21,449 nucleotides of DNA from DATIRA01 sp964553405 (GCA_964553405.1 CAZKLS010000040.1:1-21449); one strand, 5' to 3'. Counted from the stretch's first letter, positions 1 to 9,449 are shown. The notes: a model not told the origin generated them from the sequence alone. Numbers and translations: made by a program.

Positions 1-2
1 AT

Positions 3-566
3 TCCGAGCGCTGCATCGAATGCAACGGCTGCGTGACCGCCTGCAAGAACGAGCACGAGGTGCCCTGGGGCGTGAATCGCCGCCGCGTGGTCACGCTGGA
101 CGACGGCGTGCCCGGTGAACGCTCGATCTCGGTCGCCTGCATGCACTGCACCGACGCGCCCTGCGCGGCCGTCTGCCCGGTGGACTGCTTCTACACCACC
201 GACGACGGCATCGTGCTGCACGACAAGGACCTCTGCATCGGCTGCGGCTACTGCTTCTACGCGTGTCCTTTCGGCGCGCCGCAGTACCCGCAGAAGGAGG
301 CCTTCGGCGTGCGCGGCAAGATGGACAAGTGCACGTTCTGTGCCGGCGGCCCTGGCGACGACGGCAGCGAGGCGGAGTTCGAGAAGTACGGCCGCAACCG
401 GATCGCCGAGGGCAAGCTGCCGCTCTGCGCCGAGATGTGCGCGACCAAGGCGCTGCTCGCCGGCGACGGCGACCAGCTGGCCGACATCTACCGCGACCGG
501 GTAATGAAGCGCAGTGGCCGGCCGCAGTCCTGGGGCTGGCTGACGGCCTACCAGGAGGACGTCTGA
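3..566 (+). CDS. fdh3B: Formate dehydrogenase FDH3-type iron-sulfur (beta) subunit, 5' partial
   Basis: This is the electron-transfer subunit that carries electrons from the molybdopterin formate dehydrogenase catalytic subunit to the membrane cytochrome b. The open frame runs in from the window edge without a start, so the N-terminus is missing; 187 codons are visible. Four cysteine groups typical of a four-[4Fe-4S] ferredoxin subunit can be read: CIECNGCVTAC at the very start, CMHCTDAPCAAVCP, CIGCGYCFYACP, and a final set made of CTFC and CAEMC. Unlike E. coli FdnH/FdoH there is no C-terminal membrane helix; the protein ends soon after a GWLTAYQEDV tail, as in the FDH3 class. The internal GTG at 33-35 lies inside the first cluster motif and cannot be the real start. 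The small lipoprotein and cytochrome b genes follow on the same strand, which supports an fdh operon. Confidence is high for the family and moderate for the FDH3 subclass. Confidence 0.9.
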   Translation, partial: SERCIECNGCVTACKNEHEVPWGVNRRRVVTLDDGVPGERSISVACMHCTDAPCAAVCPVDCFYTTDDGIVLHDKDLCIGCGYCFYACPFGAPQYPQKEAFGVRGKMDKCTFCAGGPGDDGSEAEFEKYGRNRIAEGKLPLCAEMCATKALLAGDGDQLADIYRDRVMKRSGRPQSWGWLTAYQEDV

Positions 567-610
567 GGCACGGGCCTCGACCGGGCAACCGCACATCGAT
601 GGAGCCTACT

Positions 611-814
611 GTGAACAGCGTGAGCATGTTTCGAAGCGCGGGCCTTGTGCTGGCCCTGGCACTGGTGGCCGGCTGCTACGGCCCGGTGGACGTCACGGTC
701 TATGAGCCCGGCGTCTACAAGGGCGCCGCGGACCCGCTGCTGAAGATGCACGCCAAGCCCGAGCAGAAGGCGGCACTGCAGGAACGATTCAGCTTGGTCC
801 AGGCCGACCGTTGA
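611..814 (+). CDS. Small lipoprotein of the formate dehydrogenase operon (67 aa)
   Basis: A short open frame sits between the iron-sulfur and cytochrome b genes. I place the start at GTG 611 because GGAG at 601-604 lies 6 nt upstream; ATG 599 (with no ribosome site) and ATG 626 are in-frame alternatives. The product begins with a short polar stretch and a hydrophobic segment (SAGLVLALALVAG) ending in the lipobox LVAGC, so it should be cleaved and lipidated at that cysteine, leaving a mature peptide of under 50 residues. The mature part contains YEPGVYKGAADPLL and an amphipathic C-terminal stretch. No enzymatic motif is visible. Its position, 44 nt after fdh3B and 34 nt before the cytochrome gene, suggests an accessory or assembly role for the periplasmic dehydrogenase. 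That role is inference, and I do not recognise a named family. Confidence 0.75.
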   Translation: MNSVSMFRSAGLVLALALVAGCYGPVDVTVYEPGVYKGAADPLLKMHAKPEQKAALQERFSLVQADR

Positions 815-848
815 TCTCGGGTCGCCGCCGCGGATCGGGAGAACAGGA

Positions 849-1925
849 ATGAATGAGACACCAGATCGGATGAGCCGCCGGTCGCGGCGCTTCAGGGCCA
901 TGCTGTGGAGCCTGGTGCTGATCGCCGCAGGCGCGATGCTGTTGCCGTTGACCGCGTACGTATGGACGGCCGCGGTGCAGGCGCAGGACGGCAGCGCGCA
1001 CCGGGAGCAGGTCGACGGGGGTGGAAACGCCCGCGCCGACTACTGGCGAGGGGTCCGTGAGGCCGAGCCGGGGTACACGGCCGTCCGGGGCCAGGAAACG
1101 GACGTACTGATACAGAGCCGCGGGCAGGTCTGGCGGGAAGTCCGGAACGGCCCGGTGTCGACCATCGGCGCGTTCCTCGTGCTGGGCATCATCGGGGCCG
1201 TGCTGCTCTATCACCTCACCAAGGGTGGCTTCAAGCTCGAGCAGCGGACGGGGCGGAAGGTGCTGCGCTGGGCCGTCTCGGACCGGGTGATCCACTGGTA
1301 TACGGCTATCCTGTTCATCATCCTGGCGATCACGGGCCTGAGTCTGCTTTGGGGCCGGGCCGTGCTGATACCGGTGTTCGGCAAGGAAGGCTTCGCGGCC
1401 TGGGCCGCGTTCGCGAAGCCCACGCACGACTACCTCTCACTGGCCTTCACGGCCGGCCTGGTCGTGATGCTGCTGAAATGGTTCAAGCACAACGTCCCGG
1501 CTTCGTACGACCTCGAGTGGATCAAGCAGGCCGGCGGCTACCTCGGCCACGGCCACCCGCCCGCCGGCTTCGCAAACGCCGGCGAGAAGGCCTACTACTG
1601 GACACTGGTCATCGCGGGCACCGCGCTGGTCATCTCGGGCTTCTACATGCTGTTTCCGAACCTCGGGTTCGAACGGGCTGCGATGCAGAACGCGAACATC
1701 GTCCACAGCGTCAGCGCGCTGATCCTCACGGCGTTCGTCTGCCTGCACATGTACCTCGGCACGCTCGGCAGCGAGGGGGCCCTCGAGGGGATGATCTCCG
1801 GCGAGGTGGACGAGGCCTGGGCGCGGCAGCACCACGGCGTCTGGCTGGACGAAGTGCAGAAGGGGGGTGGTGCGCCGTCGCACGGAGGCCATGCGACGGG
1901 CAGGTCGGCCGAAGCGCGAACCTGA
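849..1925 (+). CDS. Formate dehydrogenase cytochrome b (gamma) subunit
   Basis: This is a membrane di-heme cytochrome b that takes electrons from the iron-sulfur subunit and reduces quinone. The 358-residue product starts at ATG 849, with GGGAGA at 837-842 giving 6-nt spacing. An N-terminal hydrophobic segment (about residues 18-38) is followed by a polar stretch of about 75 residues, then four hydrophobic segments typical of the FdnI/FdoI fold. Candidate heme ligands are His149 (DRVIHW), His193 (KPTHDY), His286 (NIVHSV) and His300 (CLHMY). The 14-residue spacing of the last pair equals that of the known FdnI ligand pair. The protein is longer than E. coli FdnI because of the N-terminal extension, which is common in FDH3-type gamma subunits. 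The tail is rich in Gly, His and Arg. The operon ends here, as a strong terminator follows at once. Confidence 0.92.
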   Translation: MNETPDRMSRRSRRFRAMLWSLVLIAAGAMLLPLTAYVWTAAVQAQDGSAHREQVDGGGNARADYWRGVREAEPGYTAVRGQETDVLIQSRGQVWREVRNGPVSTIGAFLVLGIIGAVLLYHLTKGGFKLEQRTGRKVLRWAVSDRVIHWYTAILFIILAITGLSLLWGRAVLIPVFGKEGFAAWAAFAKPTHDYLSLAFTAGLVVMLLKWFKHNVPASYDLEWIKQAGGYLGHGHPPAGFANAGEKAYYWTLVIAGTALVISGFYMLFPNLGFERAAMQNANIVHSVSALILTAFVCLHMYLGTLGSEGALEGMISGEVDEAWARQHHGVWLDEVQKGGGAPSHGGHATGRSAEART

Positions 1926-1952
1926 GCGCAACGCAGTCAGGGGGGAAAGGTC

Positions 1953-1979
1953 GGGGCGCTTCGGCGCCCCTCTTTTTTT
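1953..1979 (+). terminator. Rho-independent terminator of the formate dehydrogenase operon
   Basis: A perfect 7-bp GC stem (GGGGCGC at 1953-1959 pairing with GCGCCCC at 1964-1970) is closed by a UUCG tetraloop with the stabilising C-G closing pair. It is followed by TC and seven T residues (1973-1979). It begins 27 nt after the cytochrome b stop, so it ends the fdh transcript and separates it from the TiaS-like gene. Confidence 0.93.
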
Positions 1980-2057
1980 GCCGTCGGCTGGAGGCCGTCC
2001 ATCGACCTGTGTAACCTCGCTCAACCGGGGCGAGACCCCTGAGCGCGGGTTCGCAAG

Positions 2058-2795
2058 ATGCGCTGCCTGATCGGAATCGACGACACGGACAACGCCGACT
2101 CGCGCGGAACCGGCTTCCGTGCGCGCGAACTGGGCGAGCGGCTGCGCAAGGCGGGGCTGGCGCAGGTCCGGGGGATCACGCGTCACCAGCTCTACGTCCA
2201 TCCCTCCATTCCGTACACGTCGCACAACAGCTCGGCTTGCCTGGACGTGCTGGTTGACGACGACCGCGTCCGCGAGGCACGGGATTTCTGCCGGGACTAC
2301 CTGCTCGAGCAGAGCGCCGATGGCTCGGATGCGGGTCTCTGCCTGGGCGTGTACGAGGCATTGGCGGAGGAGGTCGTCTCGTTCGGCCGGTCCGCCAAGT
2401 CGAACCTTCTGGCCCGCGAGCAGGCGCACGAGCTTGCCCGCAATCACGGCGTGTACCTCGAGGGTCTGACCGGCGAGCGCATCGGCGTGATCGGTGCGCT
2501 GGCCGCGGTCGGTCTTCGGCGCGGTGGCGAGGACGGGCGCTTCATCTGGCTCGAGGGCGTCCGCGAGCTGTCGGGCTCGACAACTGCGGGGAGACTCCTG
2601 GCCACAACTGGAATAGACTCCGTGGAAACAACCGAAGGTCAGAGCCTGCCGGCAGATGCGGTCGTGCTGGTGGATCCCTGGCCGCGTCCGGTGCTGCTGG
2701 GCGGCCGGGCGGTCTTGCTGACAGAAAGCTGCGAGGGTGGAGATGGCAGTAACGGCTGGAAGATCCTCTCAAAGGAAGTTATTCGGCGCTATTGA
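2058..2795 (+). CDS. TiaS-like protein (tRNA-Ile2 agmatinylcytidine synthetase-related), shortened bacterial form
   Basis: The 245-residue product opens with IGIDDTDNADSRGTG, the acidic signature of the kinase-like catalytic domain of archaeal TiaS. That enzyme uses ATP and agmatine to modify the wobble C34 of tRNA-Ile2. Two further matches can be seen: HPSIPYTSHNSSACLDV, corresponding to the archaeal NPNIPWKTRGNGA region, and GLTGERIGVIGALAAVGL, corresponding to the conserved GxIGALAA segment. The C-terminal OB-fold and zinc-ribbon domains that archaeal TiaS uses to bind tRNA are absent; there is no CxxC pair and the protein stops at about the end of the catalytic region. No ribosome site precedes ATG 2058, so the start is the best in-frame choice and not proven. 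The 3' end overlaps the next gene by 53 nt, suggesting translational coupling. Bacteria normally use TilS (lysidine) for this tRNA, so the substrate here is unknown. Family call is from remembered motifs. Confidence 0.7.
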   Translation: MRCLIGIDDTDNADSRGTGFRARELGERLRKAGLAQVRGITRHQLYVHPSIPYTSHNSSACLDVLVDDDRVREARDFCRDYLLEQSADGSDAGLCLGVYEALAEEVVSFGRSAKSNLLAREQAHELARNHGVYLEGLTGERIGVIGALAAVGLRRGGEDGRFIWLEGVRELSGSTTAGRLLATTGIDSVETTEGQSLPADAVVLVDPWPRPVLLGGRAVLLTESCEGGDGSNGWKILSKEVIRRY

Positions 2796-3315
2796 CCTCA
2801 TCGGCCCGCTCAGCGTCGGCCGCGCATTGTTCCTGGCGTCGCTGGGGCTCGGCATCGTGCTGCTGGAGCAGGCCTTCCGCTGGCCGCTGCAGCTGCCCGG
2901 TCACCACGGACTCGAGGCCATGGCGCTGCTGGTCATCGGTCGCCTGAGTTGCACGAATCCCTGGTCGGCCACGCTCGTCGGTGCCAGTGCAGCGACGTCG
3001 GCGGTGCTGCTTGGCGCCGACCATGGCCCGCTGATGCCGCTCTTCTACGTGCTGCCCGGAATCGTGCTCGACCTGGGCTATCGGCTTCATCCCCGTTTCG
3101 GCAGGTTGCTGCTGTTCCTGCCGGCACTCGCCGCGCTCGCGTTCACGGCCAAGCCGCTGGTCCGTGTCTTCGCGAACCAGTTCTTCGGCATGCAGTTCGG
3201 CTCGCTGCGCTTCGGCCCGGTGTACCCGGTCCTGACACATCTGCTGTTCGGCTTCGCCGGCGCGCTGGCCGCAGTGCTCGTCTGGCGCGCAACCCAGCGC
3301 CGGCTCAGCCGCTGA
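2743..3315 (+). CDS. Multi-pass inner membrane protein, possible solitary ECF-type S component
   Basis: This is a 190-residue, strongly hydrophobic protein with five or six predicted membrane segments: about VGRALFLASLGLGIVLLEQ, LEAMALLVIGRLS, WSATLVGASAATSAVLLG, MPLFYVLPGIVLDLG, RLLLFLPALAALAF and VLTHLLFGFAGALAAVLVW. I chose ATG 2743, which has GAGGG at 2733-2737 with 5-nt spacing; GTG 2737 is the alternative. It overlaps the TiaS-like gene by 53 nt and is surely in the same transcript. Size, topology and the closing HxxFGxxGALAA pattern resemble small substrate-binding S components of vitamin transporters, but no ATPase or T component is nearby. There is a single cysteine, Cys70, in the motif RLSCTNPW at the end of a membrane segment. 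A BtuM-like cobalamin role is one guess, since a TonB-dependent receptor lies just beyond. I do not recognise the family firmly. Confidence 0.6.
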   Translation: MAVTAGRSSQRKLFGAIDLIGPLSVGRALFLASLGLGIVLLEQAFRWPLQLPGHHGLEAMALLVIGRLSCTNPWSATLVGASAATSAVLLGADHGPLMPLFYVLPGIVLDLGYRLHPRFGRLLLFLPALAALAFTAKPLVRVFANQFFGMQFGSLRFGPVYPVLTHLLFGFAGALAAVLVWRATQRRLSR

Positions 3316-3328
3316 CCTTCAGCCCGCC

Positions 3329-5395
<2,067 letters not shown>

Positions 5396-5407
5396 CTGGC
5401 GTTCCAC

Positions 5408-5628
5408 TATGTTTAGTAATTATTGACAGTGGAGCATAAGCTTCCGGTCGCCGATTTGGAACCCGACTTTGGTCGCTCGACTGGCCCGGCGGATTCGATG
5501 GGTTCGAGACGATCGGTCTCCCAGCAGGGGTGTTCCCGCCAGTGGCGCCGTCCGACTTTGGCCGCATTGCACGGCCCGCGAGTTTGCAGGATCGTTCGGT
5601 GGATGGTCCCGACCAGGGGGGAGCGCAA
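5408..5628. promoter_or_regulatory. Divergent intergenic control region between TonB receptor and prpE
   Basis: This 221-bp gap separates the starts of two divergent genes, so it should hold promoters for both. The receptor end (5408-5430) is notably AT-rich compared with the surroundings. A TTGACA hexamer lies at 5423-5428 on the plus strand, but no matching -10 follows at the usual distance. A small inverted repeat, GAGAC at 5506-5510 and GTCTC at 5516-5520, has a 5-nt centre, and a 14-bp direct repeat occurs at 5463 and 5552. A strong ribosome site (run of G followed by GAG at 5621-5623) serves the prpE ATG at 5629. No riboswitch could be recognised. Assigning any site to a regulator would be a guess. 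Confidence 0.5.
5463..5565 (+). repeat. Pair of 14-bp direct repeats upstream of prpE
   Basis: CCGACTTTGGTCGC at 5463-5476 recurs as CCGACTTTGGCCGC at 5552-5565, with 13 of 14 positions identical and starts 89 bp apart. Both copies lie in the non-coding gap before prpE. They could be operator half-sites for a regulator of prpE or of the receptor, or a chance duplication. Confidence 0.5.
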
Positions 5629-7548
5629 ATGACCGGCGAATATCAGCAGGCGTACGACCAGGCCCGGGACGATCCAGACGCATTCTGGGGCGCGGCGGCA
5701 CGCGAGATCCACTGGGACCAGGCCTTCGACCGCGTTCTCGATCGCTCCGCAGATCCGTTCTTCCGCTGGTTCAAGGGCGGCAAACTCAATATCTGCTACA
5801 ACGCGATCGATCGCCACGTCGAGCAGGGCCGGGCCGACCAGCCGGCCGTCATCTATGACAGCCCGGTCACGAAGACGAAGCGCACGCTGAGCTTCCGCGA
5901 ACTGCGCGACGAGGTTGCGCGATTCGCGGGCGTGCTGCGCGGTCTCGGCGTCGAGAAGGGCGACCGCGTCGTGATCTACATGCCGATGGTTCCCGAGACG
6001 CTGATTGCGATGTTCGCCTGCGCCCGGCTCGGGGCAATCCACTCGGTCGTCTTCGGCGGGTTCGCGAGCCGCGAGCTCGCGGTGCGTATCGACGACGCCG
6101 CGCCGAAGGTCGTCGTGTCGGCGTCCTGCGGCGTCGAGGTCAATCGCGTCGTGCCCTACAAGCCGCTGCTGGACGAGGCGATCCGCATCGCGAAGAACAA
6201 GCCCTCGCACTGCGTCGTGCTGCAGCGTGCCGCGCAACGCTGCGAGCTCGTCGAAGGCCGCGACGTCGACTGGCAGGCGGCCTCGAGCGAGGCCCGGCCG
6301 GCCGACTGCGTGCCGGTCGAGTCGGACCATCCTCTCTACATCCTGTACACGTCGGGGACCACCGGCATGCCGAAGGGCGTGGTCCGCGACCACGGCGGCT
6401 ATGCGGTGGCGCTGAAGTGGTCGATGCACGCCGTCTACGGCGTCGAGCCGGGCGAAGTCTTCTGGGCGGCGTCCGACTTCGGCTGGGTCGTCGGCCACTC
6501 CTACATCGCCTACGCGCCGCTGCTGCACGGCTGCACGACGGTGATCCACGAAGGCAAACCGGTCGGAACGCCGGACCCGGGCGAGTTCTGGCGCGTGATC
6601 AACGAGCACAGGGTGGTCGTGCTGTTCACCGCGCCGACGGCATTCCGCGCGATCAAGAAGGAGGACCCGAAGGGCGAGTACGTGCGTCGTTACGACCTCT
6701 CGCATTTCCGCTACCTGTTCCTGGCCGGCGAGCGGCTCGATCCCGACACCTATCACTGGGCCTGCGGATTGCTGCAGGTGCCGGTCATCGACCACTGGTG
6801 GCAGACCGAGACCGGCTGGCCGGTCGCGGCGAACTGCATGGGGCTCGAGCCGCTGCCGTTCAAGCCGGGCTCGCCCACGAAGCCCGTGCCCGGCTACGTG
6901 GTCGAGGTGCTCGACGCGGACGGCCAGGCCGTCGCCCCGCAGCAGGACGGTGCGGTCGCGGTGCGGCTGCCGCTGCCGCCCGGGACGCTGCTGACGCTGT
7001 GGAAGAACGACCAGCGCTTCCGCGACGCCTACCTGTCGCGCTATCCGGGCTACTACCTGACCGGCGACGGCGGCTACATCGACGAGGACGGCTACCTGTT
7101 CATCATGGGCCGCATCGACGACGTCATCATCGTGGCCGGGCACAATCTGTCGACCGGCAGCATGGAGGAGGCGCTCGCGAGCCATCCCGACGTCACCGAA
7201 TGCGCGGTGTTCGGCGTCAAGGACTCCTTCAAGACCCAGCTGCCGGTCGGGCTGGTCGTGCTGAAGGCGGGCGTCGAACGCGACCAAGAGGACATCAAGC
7301 GCGAGCTCGTCAAGATCGTGCGGGAGCAGGTCGGACCGGTTGCGAACTTCAAGGCCGTCACGATCGTGCCGCGCCTGCCGAAGACGCGCTCGGGCAAGGT
7401 GCTGCGGGGCACGATGCGCAAGATCGCGGACGCGGAGCCCTACCAGGTGCCGCCGACCATCGACGACCCGGCGATACTCGAGGAAATCAAGGCGGCGCTG
7501 CGTACGCTCGGCTACGCGCGGGAATCGGAGGCCCGGATCGGAGAGTAG
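5629..7548 (+). CDS. prpE: Propionyl-CoA synthetase (AMP-forming)
   Basis: This enzyme activates propionate, or a related short acid, to its CoA ester through an acyl-adenylate, as the entry step of propionate use. The 639-residue product starts at ATG 5629 behind a strong GGGGGGAG ribosome site; the frame is open further upstream but lacks a supported start. PrpE-specific stretches are visible: GGKLNICYNAIDRHV near the N-terminus, SASCGVE and RVVPYKPLLDEA in the middle, and LYILYTSGTTGMPKGVVRDHGG with the P-loop at residues 240-250. The adenylate-binding region is WWQTETGWPV, the hinge is TGDGGYIDEDGYLFIMGRIDD, and the C-terminal catalytic lysine is Lys590 in PKTRSGK, the residue that protein acetylases modify in this family. 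Length is close to that of enterobacterial PrpE. The methylcitrate-cycle genes are not in the window. Acetyl-CoA synthetase is the alternative, but the motifs favour PrpE. Confidence 0.9.
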   Translation: MTGEYQQAYDQARDDPDAFWGAAAREIHWDQAFDRVLDRSADPFFRWFKGGKLNICYNAIDRHVEQGRADQPAVIYDSPVTKTKRTLSFRELRDEVARFAGVLRGLGVEKGDRVVIYMPMVPETLIAMFACARLGAIHSVVFGGFASRELAVRIDDAAPKVVVSASCGVEVNRVVPYKPLLDEAIRIAKNKPSHCVVLQRAAQRCELVEGRDVDWQAASSEARPADCVPVESDHPLYILYTSGTTGMPKGVVRDHGGYAVALKWSMHAVYGVEPGEVFWAASDFGWVVGHSYIAYAPLLHGCTTVIHEGKPVGTPDPGEFWRVINEHRVVVLFTAPTAFRAIKKEDPKGEYVRRYDLSHFRYLFLAGERLDPDTYHWACGLLQVPVIDHWWQTETGWPVAANCMGLEPLPFKPGSPTKPVPGYVVEVLDADGQAVAPQQDGAVAVRLPLPPGTLLTLWKNDQRFRDAYLSRYPGYYLTGDGGYIDEDGYLFIMGRIDDVIIVAGHNLSTGSMEEALASHPDVTECAVFGVKDSFKTQLPVGLVVLKAGVERDQEDIKRELVKIVREQVGPVANFKAVTIVPRLPKTRSGKVLRGTMRKIADAEPYQVPPTIDDPAILEEIKAALRTLGYARESEARIGE

Positions 7549-7549
7549 C

Positions 7550-9448
7550 GTGAACATGATCAGCGATGCGGACCGACTGATCGCCACCCGGGAGGACATC
7601 GCGCGCATCGAGAGCCTGCCGTTCGAGCAGCGCTGTGGTTTGCAGAGCACCTACGAGTTGCTGCGCGACTCGGCGACCCGCCATGCCGAGTTGCCGGCGC
7701 TGGTATTCCTGCCGCGCGGCAGCGCCGAGGAGACGCCCTGGGTCTACACGCACGAGGAACTGTTCCGGCGCGTCACCCAGGCCGCGAACCTGTTTCACCG
7801 CCTCGGCGTCGGGGCACAGGACGTCGTCGCATTCGTGCTGCCCAGCCTGCCGCAGACCCACTTCACGCTGTGGGGAGCGGAGGCAGCCGGAATCGCGCTC
7901 GGTGTGAACCCCCTGCTCGAGCCGGCGCACATCGTCGACATCCTCAATGCCGCGCGCGCCAGGGTGCTGGTGACGGTGGCTCCCGGTCCGGGCGGGGAGC
8001 TCTGGGACAAGGTGCGGGCGGTGATCGAGCGCGTGCCGAGCCTGCAGACCGTGCTGAGGGTGCGGCTGGCGCAGTTCCTCGAGGGCGAGTCCGTGTCCTC
8101 CAGTCCGGAGCCGGTGTCGGTCGCAGGGCGGCACGTGCTGGATTTCGACTACGAGTGCTCACCCGAGCCCGGTGACCAGCTCACCAGCGGACGGGTCATC
8201 CATTCGCACGACATCGCCAGCTACTTCCACACCGGCGGCACGACCGGGACTCCGAAGATCGCCAGGCACACGCACGCCAACGAGGTGTTCCTGTCGTGGC
8301 AGATCCGGGAGTACCTGCAGCTCGGACCGGGCGACGTGTTCCTCTGCGGCCTGCCGCTGTTCCACGTCAACGGGGCCATCGCAACGGGGACCGGCACGTT
8401 CTTCGGGGGCGCGACGGTGCTGCTTGCCGGCATACAGGGTTATCGCACGCCGGGACTGGTCGGCGGATTCTGGCAGCTGATCGAGCGCTATCGCGTCAAC
8501 TACTTCAGTGCCGTCCCGACGATTTACGCCGCGCTGCTCGACGTGCCGACCGGCGGCGCCGACACGAGCTCGCTGCGCTATGCGATCTGCGGCGCCGCGC
8601 CGATGCCGCCCGAGGTCTTCCGCCGCTTCGAGCAGCTGACGGGCCTCAGGATCCTGGAGGGTTACGGGCTCACCGAGGCGACCTGCGCGAGCTGCATCAA
8701 TCCGCCCGCCGGCGAGCGCCGGATCGGTTCGGTCGGCCTCGCGTTGCCCTATCAACAGGTGATGACCGCGGAGATCGGCGGCGACGGCGCGATCGAACGC
8801 GAGTGCGCAACCGACGAGATCGGCAACCTGCTGATCAGCGGCCCGGCGGTGTTCCCCGGCTACCTGCGCGAGCAGGACAACGCAAAGGTCTGGGCAGGCG
8901 CCGGATGGCTCAACACCGGCGATCTCGCGCGCATCGACGCCGACGGTTACGTCTGGCTGACGGGCCGGGCCAAGGACCTGATCATCCGCGGCGGGCACAA
9001 CATCGACCCCCAGCTGATCGAGGACGTGCTCGCGGGTCATCCCGCAGTCGCGCTGGCCGCGGCGGTGGGGCAGCCGGACGCCTATGCCGGCGAGCTGCCG
9101 ATGGCGTTCGTGGCACCCCGGCCCGGCATCGAGCTGGATCCGGACGAACTCGTGGCGCTCTGCCGGGAGCGGATCCCGGAACGCGCGGCCGTGCCGGTGC
9201 GCATTGTCGTGCTGGGCGCGCTGCCGACGACGGCGGTCGGCAAGGTGTTCAAGCCGGAGCTGCGCCGCCGTGCGATCGAGCTGGTGCTGCGCGAGGCGCT
9301 GGCCGACGCGTCGATCGAGGCCGAGGTCGAGGCCGTGGCGGACGAGCGGCGGGGGACCGCCGTGCACGTGCGATTGTCGGATCCCGCCGGGCGCGACGCG
9401 GCCCGGAGCGTGCTCGACCGCTTCGCGCTCAGCTGCGAGATCGAGTGA
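7550..9448 (+). CDS. Acyl-CoA synthetase (AMP-binding), partner of PrpE
   Basis: This is a second member of the acyl-adenylate superfamily, 632 residues from GTG 7550 (GGAGAG at 7540-7545, 4-nt spacing). ATG 7556 is an equally plausible start. It begins 1 nt after the prpE stop, so the two are cotranscribed and probably translationally coupled. The P-loop is TGGTTGTPK at 228-236, without the usual glycine after the lysine (KIARHTH). GYGLTEAT, the hinge NTGDLARIDADGYVWLTGRAKD with the following GGHNIDP, and catalytic Lys565 in LPTTAVGK are intact. An extra C-terminal stretch of about 60 residues (EALADASIEAEVEAVADERRG onwards) follows the core. It resembles the poorly characterised long acyl-CoA synthetases of Proteobacteria and Actinobacteria. 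Substrate is unknown; short, branched or medium-chain acids are likely from its link to prpE. Confidence 0.85.
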   Translation: MNMISDADRLIATREDIARIESLPFEQRCGLQSTYELLRDSATRHAELPALVFLPRGSAEETPWVYTHEELFRRVTQAANLFHRLGVGAQDVVAFVLPSLPQTHFTLWGAEAAGIALGVNPLLEPAHIVDILNAARARVLVTVAPGPGGELWDKVRAVIERVPSLQTVLRVRLAQFLEGESVSSSPEPVSVAGRHVLDFDYECSPEPGDQLTSGRVIHSHDIASYFHTGGTTGTPKIARHTHANEVFLSWQIREYLQLGPGDVFLCGLPLFHVNGAIATGTGTFFGGATVLLAGIQGYRTPGLVGGFWQLIERYRVNYFSAVPTIYAALLDVPTGGADTSSLRYAICGAAPMPPEVFRRFEQLTGLRILEGYGLTEATCASCINPPAGERRIGSVGLALPYQQVMTAEIGGDGAIERECATDEIGNLLISGPAVFPGYLREQDNAKVWAGAGWLNTGDLARIDADGYVWLTGRAKDLIIRGGHNIDPQLIEDVLAGHPAVALAAAVGQPDAYAGELPMAFVAPRPGIELDPDELVALCRERIPERAAVPVRIVVLGALPTTAVGKVFKPELRRRAIELVLREALADASIEAEVEAVADERRGTAVHVRLSDPAGRDAARSVLDRFALSCEIE

Positions 9449-9449
9449 C

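Noticed and set aside
5423..5428. Perfect TTGACA, a possible -35 box towards prpE
   Set aside because: No -10-like hexamer lies 15-19 bases downstream, so I do not call a promoter from it.
5559..5571. TTGG...TTGC resembling a sigma-54 promoter upstream of prpE
   Set aside because: The GG and GC dinucleotides are separated by 7 bases instead of the required 10.
5413..7650. A 745-codon open frame on the minus strand opposite prpE
   Set aside because: Composition is typical of an antisense shadow (Arg, Asp, His and Val rich), while the plus strand carries the complete PrpE motif set.
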